A stretch of 64,000 nt of DNA from Hetaerina americana (taxonomy: Eukaryota; Arthropoda; Insecta; Odonata; Calopterygidae): positions 63,255,090 to 63,319,089 of the forward strand of contig JAKTNV010000006.1 in the NCBI GenBank assembly GCA_022747635.1. Direction: 5' to 3'. Positions 57,946-64,000 of this stretch are shown here, piece after piece. Numbering within the stretch: the stretch's first letter is position 1; every line of letters begins with the position of its first letter. Made by a program: the position numbers and the translations under genes. Below the pieces are notes generated by a model that had not been told where the DNA came from, made no database searches, and was given only the letters and a program-made list of their open reading frames with translations.

Positions 57946-58575
57946 TATAATCATGATGATAAATGATCATTTGCGGTGCAATGAATTAGTAATTGGGAAC
58001 AAATTTATCTTTCAGCTTAAGGCACAGCTTTTTTCATTTACTATTCAATAGAAGTTACTCAAGGGAAAGTTTTCTTTAAAAAGTTAGTGGGATAAATAAT
58101 AAAGTCATGAGGAAAAAGTACCCTTAAACAACTTAGTATGAACTTTCATGAGATCGGCCTAGAGAACATCTGAAAACTTCACCGTTGGACCATGGTCGTT
58201 CCGCCAAATCTCAAAGCTGAAACTTTTTCACTCGGAGAGTGATCCTCTACCGACAGTTATAACATTATTGAATTGCATGACTTCTCAGGTAATCACTAAA
58301 AGATTTCTGAGGCATATAGGTAAGCTAGCAGGTTTCTTCTCATCTGTCGTGCGGCTTTAAGGGAGTTACGTCAGGTCATTACCGATTGACAAATTCACGT
58401 GATGGCAATATAGTGATGAAAAATAGCTTGAACTTCCATAATATTTTAATTGCACATCTATACGTAGCAAACGGTACGTAAGAAAATAATACTTTGGTTC
58501 AACAATGTCTGTTGTATTGTGGCCTGAAGTCGACTCTCGTTCTTCAATTATCAATTTCAGTACGCAGGGAAGAAA

Positions 58576-58692
58576 AACACTCAGTTATTCCAAACTAGTA
58601 TAAATGTAATGCATCCCGTTTCGATACAGTTTATCTTCAACTGTATCGAGACTGGTCGCAGTAAATCTATATTTGTGTGGAATAGTTGTGTT
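58576..58692. repeat. Inverted repeat of the hammerhead/Penelope-type family
   Basis: Arms of about 50 nt around a centre near 58,634: gatacag (58,623-58,629) and ctgtatc (58,641-58,647) lie innermost; aacac and gtgtt outermost. About 75% arm identity by eye. The right arm on the plus strand has GAGACTGGTC then GCAGTAAATCTATATTTGTG, the same order as GAAACCGGTC then GCATTAAATTTTATTTTGTG at 53.5 kb. The left arm on the minus strand has TTGAAGA, then ATCGAAACGGG. Both cores are degraded. Confidence 0.75.
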
Positions 58693-58856
58693 TTTTCTTT
58701 TTTAGGTGGTTTGCAGGGTGCTAAAATTACTAAATAAAAAAATGTTTTTATCCAATCTATCTAATTCATTGCCGTAAAGTTTCCCATATAGTCTTCTGCG
58801 CTTCTATATACTTCATCATTCCTCACTTTCGCTGTCCATTTAATCTAAAGCATTTT

Positions 58857-59155
58857 CGTAGTAGTAGTAGTAGTATTTAAGGAAGGCGACCGACAGCTGA
58901 GGTCATTTGCGCCATAGGGAATGGATAGGAAAGGATGAAGGGTGGAGAGAAACCCGGCGTCGGCATTAGCCTACTCTTAACAAGATGTCAAGATCCGCAG
59001 CTTAACGTACCATCTGATGGACGACGTACTCACTCAAAGTGCCCTAAAGTAGGGATCGAGATACCTCTGAAAAATATTCAAACACCACCGGGATTTGAAC
59101 CCGGGTCCTCTGGGTGGGAAGCCAGTACGATAGCCACCTCACCATCTCGATCCCC
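58857..59155 (-). repeat. tRNA-derived SINE (type D), complete
   Basis: Minus strand starts ggggatcgagatggtgaggt at 59,155; ggtgaggtggctatcg is A-box-like and cgggttcaaatcccgg (59,088-59,103) a canonical B box. A non-tRNA body of about 200 bp follows and ends gcaaatgacctcagctgtcg, then (TAC)n at 58,859-58,875. The short ORF over it (58,935-59,258) is not a gene. It sits directly against an older LINE relic at 59.16 kb. Confidence 0.88.
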
Positions 59156-59159
59156 AGCA

Positions 59160-59680
59160 TTTTCGTCCAGCATAATGTTTAAATGGCTTTTTTTCTTCTC
59201 TGGTCCACTTTTTCAATGCTCCACTTCTCTGACCCGTAGGCTACCATGTTCCAAATGAACATTTTGGATTTCTCTCCTCTTCCTCTCATGATTCTCTTTT
59301 TTTCGAGCACCTGAATTGGTTTCCCGTGAGGTTCCTTCTATATTTTCTTCTACTCATCGGCTAAGTACCAGAGTTAGTATTTTTGATACGTGAGACATCA
59401 GGCTTCATATTATGTGTTCTTCACAGTCATATGCCTTTGGATTCTTTAGTTTGCAACTATCATATGCTTTGTTAAGCCATCTGGTAGTTTTCCGCTGCTC
59501 CAAAGAGGGTATATTTCGCTTCGATCCCGTGAGCCTCGATAATTTTTCCGTTTACGAGTATTTTGTCAACTATCCGTCGCTTCAGTAGTCGTCAGTTCCG
59601 GCCAACTAAGTCTCGCCCACATTCAGAATTTCTGTCCCGGGTCCGCCCATTTTAATGTTAGCATTTTTCACCTTCCCTCA
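59160..59680 (-). pseudogene. Degraded RTE-type LINE, C-terminal part
   Basis: Minus strand near 59,185-59,300 reads KSKMFIWNMVAYGSEKWSIEKVDQRRK, corresponding to VKTLIWSVAMYGAETWSLKQEDRRRLE of the 15.7 kb copy. Further upstream on the minus strand (about 59,510-59,600) is VDKILVNGKIIEA, possibly the equivalent of KLNIKIGGQKLEQ. Diverged more than the other RTE relics, so perhaps another subfamily. Confidence 0.7.
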
Positions 59681-61540
59681 GAATCCTAATGAACAAACGT
59701 TCCTTAACCATACCCTGCATTTTTTTAGCTTGACAGCTCCCCCCACAGTAGTCCCCAACCGGATATTCGATAGGAGAGCAATTTTACCTCCAGAATATAT
59801 TACCGGGAGGAATACCGTCATATCATATTTGAATCAAGCCTGCATCTACCAGGGATATTCATGAGAAAACTTGAATAAATAAGGTAATAAGAGTAATTGC
59901 TATGGTTAATTATAACCTTAAGGTAAACCTTTCATTATTTACAAACGTGGAGTAATTTTTATGAACCATGAAAAGTTTTATCTTGTAAATTTACTACTTA
60001 TGAGAGGTAAGTACCGACTTATGGTTTACATTAAGCGACTGCCAGAAAAATACCAAAATCCACTAACAATATCCAATACATCGGTTCGTATATATTTCAG
60101 ATATCGTAACTGGATTAAGAAATTTTTTCTGGCAATCTCTTAATATAAACTACATAGGTGCTTACTTCACATAATTAGTAAATTTGCAATATTTATACTC
60201 AAACATATAAGGAAACTTATCTGGTGATAGGTCATAGCCTAACATGACACTGCTCATTTGTCCTAATTTAGACATGCCCTTGGCGTGTGCGACATATAAT
60301 TTCAACCCACTGGCTTCCACAAATTAGTACTAAAACAAGTTCTTCTCAAAGATTAGACAACGAGAGGCCTGCTGCCCAAACGACTTGAGTAATTTTCCCA
60401 TTTCGACTTCGAGAGACGTGAACGTAGTTACTTCGGAACTTGGAATGTCGTGAAAAATCTTGTTAAAACGGCAGTAAAGGAGAACCTCAGCGACCAAAGC
60501 TTTTAGATCGGGGCAGAAGAAAGAGACAAAGCATTAAGATAAGATCCGTTTATTCAGGTTGAGGAGGGATATTTTCATGACATGTATCACCTTACTATAC
60601 CAGTTAATTAGTTATGTTTAGTATTTCAGCTTTAATTTGTGAACCTCAGTTTGTCTTTAAATTTTTGCGAGGATATATTTTAACCCGGTATGAATTTAAA
60701 ATTTGAGGATCACAAGTAAAAAAAGATTTGCCAAATCATATCCTGTTAATATTGATTTAAGATTCACTGGAACCAAAATTAAATTGCAATTTAATTTAAA
60801 ATATATGATGAAATATTTGAGATTTTATCACTTTTATGCTTAAATGCTAGGAAGTACTATAATACTCATTATCCGCGACAGTACAAAAAATTGACACTAC
60901 ATTGAGACATGATTTTTTACCATCTGAACATAGACTTAGTTTATACTTCCAGTCTAGATTCTCTAGCTACACAGTCACCTAAAAACCATTTTTACTCTGC
61001 CTATTGGCAAATATTTTGGCTAAATTGTCAGATTGAAATTCAACCTGCATAGAGGCCAGTACAGGAAAATGAGCACGATGATCTAACAACATGGTATCCG
61101 GTTAGGAAAAAGCATGCACCTAAACATTAAAACTGGAAACCAGTGTTAAAATTTGTTCGATTCCGATCAATTGATTTTGCCAGTTTGTATTTTGATAGGA
61201 TAGAAAGATACAGACGTACTCGGATGGTTTAAATAATTTCGGTTGTAGTAAAAAAGGAACCTTTTTTTTAGAATTAGGCTTTTTTTAGTATGATCTTCAG
61301 AATATACCATTTTTTAGCATCCCCGTGTAAATTATTTCAACATAAAATCGAAGATAAATGTATTTACCCGAAAAACAAACCCTACGACAAGAGTCCCTTG
61401 GGAGATCATCATGAAAATTCATATTAAAAGAGCATCAATCCACAAATTTAATTTATTTCCCGAGGATAAATCCTTTCTTTCTCGGTCGGTTTAAGTTGCT
61501 CGAGCGTCCATGTGTACAATAAGACGTCATGAACAAGGAA
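59681..61540. other. Unique AT-rich DNA, no gene recognised
   Basis: Nothing recognised on either strand. Confidence 0.5.
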
Positions 61541-62160
61541 ATAATCCCTATGTCACTGCGTACGACTGACACGCTCAACGGTCCCCCTACCCCATCCCCC
61601 GCTGACGAGACCTTGCGCGGCAGTTAATTGGAGATGAGAGCGTTGCCGATGCCTCTTTCTTCCGACGGAATGCTTAATCGCGGAGGGAAGAGGGAGTTGG
61701 GCAGGGGGAGAGAAGAGAGAAAGGGAGGAAGGAATGCTCAGAAGAGTTTCCGTTTTCAACTACTATCCGTTGGAAGAAAAACAAGGAAGACGAGTAGTCG
61801 GCGAGGGAGCCATCTCAAGAGTATCTTCAAGAAATAGCTGATGAGGGTTTTATCGGGGGGGCGAGGCGCGGTAGGTGTGGAGAACGGTTATAACAATGAG
61901 AGATCCGGAGTCGACTTACTTAAGGGAATAGGAATTTGGTTGAAGGAGTAGAAGAGGGGAGTATGAGGATTGGGTGTCCTATCCTCCTCCTCCACTCCTG
62001 CTTTATTCATGGAATTCTGCGGCAGAAAATACAAGCGGAATGAAGGCAGATTGCGAGCGGGGGGCCAACGGGGAATGTGAGGGAAAATAAAGAGGGCCCA
62101 ACGCGGAACATTATATCCAGGTGGACGGAAACGGGTAGGGTGCTGGAGGAAAACTTATTA
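61541..62160. repeat. GC-richer purine tract
   Basis: G/A-rich plus strand (gggagagaagagagaaaggg near 61,708). Short ORFs on both strands have no domain. Confidence 0.6.
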
Positions 62161-62304
62161 CAAGAGTGAGAGGCATTTCGGAATTTAGATGCAAATATGC
62201 ATGCTTCTGGAGGTGCGAGCTAACTAAGATGAATCAGGGGTAATGCGATATTTATGCTAACTACGCTGTTGTCTATGTTGCATTAACTTACACGGCACAA
62301 CTTC

Positions 62305-62307
<3 letters not shown>

Positions 62308-62360
<53 letters not shown>
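62308..62360. repeat. (TA)n microsatellite
   Basis: About 23 TA units, the left flank of the large inverted repeat at 62.39 kb. Confidence 0.95.
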
Positions 62361-62459
62361 GCTTCCGTAGACGTAACACGGAAGTGCCGAATAGTACAAT
62401 ACACAGTAAAACACAATATAGAAACACAAAAAAAGAAGAACACTCACAAGTTATTTCTT

Positions 62460-62492
62460 GATACTTCGACGGAAACAATCCGTCCTCATCTG
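62460..62492 (-). ncRNA. Hammerhead-like core, left arm
   Basis: Minus strand: CAGATGA, G, GACGG, 7-nt loop, CCGTC, GAAGTATC. Stem II of 5 bp is perfect. Box 2 is GAAG instead of GAAA, and box 1 has A where CUGAUGA has U, so it is probably inactive. Confidence 0.45.
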
Positions 62493-62544
62493 AAGATATA
62501 GAAGTAATGGAAAGATATAGAAGTATGTATTACTTCTATATCTT

Positions 62545-62577
62545 CAGATGAAGACGGATTGTTTCCGTCGAAATATC
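62545..62577 (+). ncRNA. Hammerhead-like core, right arm, best folded
   Basis: Plus strand: CAGATGA, A, GACGG, 7-nt loop, CCGTC, GAAATATC. Stem II (GACGG/CCGTC) is perfect; GAAA is exact; stem III would be AU/AU before the cleavage C. Stem I forms well: tatatctt just before box 1 pairs with aagaaata just after the core at 7 of 8 positions. Deviations are U to A at the second place of box 1 and one extra base before stem II. All three stems of a hammerhead are thus present in the right order. Confidence 0.55.
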
Positions 62578-62654
62578 AAGAAATAACGTGTGAGTGTTCT
62601 TCTTTTTTTGTGTTTCTATATTATGTGTTACTGTGTATTGTACTATGTATGTGT

Positions 62655-62845
<191 letters not shown>

Positions 62846-62900
62846 ATATATGTATATACATTTAAACACGAAATCCTACCATATGGCGAACAAATATCCA

Positions 62901-63120
62901 TTCACATGGAAATAGATATGACAAGGGATAGGAACACATAGAAAGGACGAATTTTGTGGAAGTGGGGAATGCGGAAACGAACAGATGACGAGGGTAAAAA
63001 TATTTTCGATCGAGGAAAGTATTTTTCCGCTCGTGATCTGTTCGATTGCGTCTTCCCCACCTCTACGAAGTTCGTCCTTTCTATGTGTTCCTATCCCTTT
63101 TCCTTATATCTATTTCCATG

Positions 63121-63124
<4 letters not shown>
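62901..63124. repeat. 224-bp near-perfect palindrome, almost no loop
   Basis: Left half starts ttcacatggaaatagatatg and the right half ends with its complement. Inner parts cagatgacgag/ctcgtgatctg and ggtaaaaata/gtatttttcc continue to a centre near cgatcg at about 63,012. Arms differ by scattered substitutions. (TA)n borders both sides (ending 62,840; starting 63,125). No transposase or A/B box is seen. Confidence 0.92.
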
Positions 63125-63163
<39 letters not shown>

Positions 63164-63195
63164 TATATATATATAATATATATATATACACACAC
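63125..63195. repeat. (TA)n microsatellite
   Basis: TA units with two phase breaks (taatat near 63,155 and 63,175), then acacacac. Confidence 0.92.
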
Positions 63196-63503
63196 ATGAA
63201 TATACATATCCTAATGAATTAAAAAGCAGCACGAATGTGCAAGGGTTACCATAACTTATATTCAGGGACAATAAATGATCACTTCTTATAGAAAGGAAAT
63301 AATAAAATATCGATTAGAATTTGCCAAATTTTGGCGACGTTTACACCTCTCAAAAGGTTAATGCTACAGTTCATCCGATTTCGATCATTAATCAAGGAGT
63401 TGTGGGCTCAAAATAAACATAAGAAGAAATGAAGATATCCTTGTAGAATACCAACGGTATGAATAAAATTGTCTGAGGCGTCACTTTGTGGAAGCGATTC
63501 ATA

Positions 63504-63598
63504 TCGGAAAAGAAAGAAATACTTGGTTGTTCCACATATATTTTATTAACACGACCTAGGTTTCATGTGGAACAACCAAGTATTTCTTTCTTTTCCGA
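63504..63598. repeat. Perfect 34-bp inverted repeat with Penelope-type loop
   Basis: Arms 63,504-63,537 and 63,565-63,598 are perfect complements. The 27-nt loop carries, on the minus strand, GAAACCTAGGTC (63,553-63,564) followed by GTGTTAATAAAATATATGTG. ACCTAGGT is a perfect 8-base palindrome next to GAAA, in the place of hammerhead stem III, and the following sequence resembles the 53.5 and 58.6 kb repeats. The CUGANGA box is absent. Confidence 0.9.
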
Positions 63599-64000
63599 CC
63601 AACGGTATGGGTAAATTATCATTAAACGGATCTGAGCGACGACGAACTAAAATGGGTTATCACTGTAAACGGTGAACAAAACAATATTTATAGCCATATA
63701 GTAAATTAAGCTTCCCAGATATTGTTATTTTACTCTCCATAATTTTTTATAAACGGTGCATTTCACGATATTAAATTAAAGATTATTGCTCCAATTAATT
63801 AGTAATGCGACGAAACGGTTTACGATGTGCTCTTACGCAACATCGATAACACACAGGGATTTAAAGCGGACGTTATTCGTTTTTTTTTGCGAATACCTAA
63901 ATTCATCATGGCCGGCGGCGATTGTCACTCAAATTCGACGATGTCCGAAATATGATGAGAATACTTGATGGCCGGATTTGTTTACCATATAGTTCATCTA
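63599..64000. other. Unique AT-rich DNA, no gene recognised
   Basis: The ORF at 63,786-63,968 (60 codons) has no known domain. Confidence 0.5.

Larger units (their letters stand above)
62391..62646. repeat. Long inverted repeat with about 118-nt arms, head-to-head hammerhead-like cores
   Basis: Left arm 62,391-62,509 and right arm 62,529-62,646 match almost throughout (atagtacaat to attgtactat at the outer ends; the inner ends attacttctatatcttcag and complement). About 19-20 nt separate them. (TA)n lies on both sides (62,308-62,360; from 62,655). Duplicate ORFs starting [19 protein letters not shown] in opposite directions (62,257-62,478 and 62,559 on) are merely the two arms read outward, not genes. 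Confidence 0.95.

Noticed and set aside
59085..59155. Functional tRNA gene on the minus strand
   Set aside because: Good B box, but a 200-bp body and (TAC)n tail follow, as in a SINE.
62901..63124. MITE assignment for the palindrome
   Set aside because: No spacer, no defined short terminal repeat and no clear target duplication apart from TA-rich flanks; left as an unclassified palindrome.

Overview
The window reads as a stretch of metazoan, almost certainly arthropod (probably insect), nuclear DNA: AT-rich overall, no operons, long (TA)n microsatellites, two near-identical mariner transposons, RTE-type LINEs, CR1/Jockey-like LINE ends and several tRNA-derived SINEs. I found no host protein-coding gene that I can defend. 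Every ORF with recognisable protein similarity belongs to a mobile element; the remaining long ORFs are low-complexity shadows of purine- or pyrimidine-rich tracts or of (TA)n.

Layout. 1-15.3 kb: mostly unique AT-rich DNA with degraded RTE LINE pieces (2.4-3.1 kb +, 8.3-9.2 kb -, 9.35-9.83 kb +), a CR1/Jockey-like LINE relic (10.8-11.3 kb), and mariner copy 1 (11,392-12,716, minus). 15.3-19.0 kb: a hammerhead-like hairpin, then an almost full-length RTE LINE (minus; endonuclease plus reverse transcriptase in one frame broken by two stop codons), with (TA)n at both ends. 19-45 kb: unique DNA broken up by GC-richer purine tracts, CR1-like LINE pieces (22.1-23.7 kb), a 94-nt-armed inverted repeat with hammerhead-like cores (29.7-29.9 kb), old RTE relics (32.1 and 38.4-39.4 kb) and SINEs (33.5-33.8 and 42.2-42.4 kb). 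45-50 kb: a nested repeat block of (TA)n, SINE, 5'-truncated RTE LINE, (TA)n, mariner copy 2 (47,078-48,398, plus), SINE and older LINE relics. 50-64 kb: degraded LINE pieces, an 82-bp direct-repeat pair flanking a perfect hairpin (54.9-55.5 kb), two more SINEs, and a dense group of inverted repeats beside (TA)n, (CA)n and related microsatellites at 62.3-63.6 kb.

How the parts relate. The RTE LINEs are autonomous-type elements and CR1-like LINEs supply a second retroposition lineage; SINEs probably depend on LINE machinery. The mariners are a cut-and-paste lineage; both copies carry the same internal frameshift, so neither can encode transposase and they were probably mobilised in trans. The most distinctive signal is a set of inverted repeats built around a common core: CTGANGA-like box, stem, GAAA box, then a short palindrome ending in TC. 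This matches the hammerhead ribozyme layout reported for Penelope-like retroelements. In several loci two such cores sit head to head and point outward.
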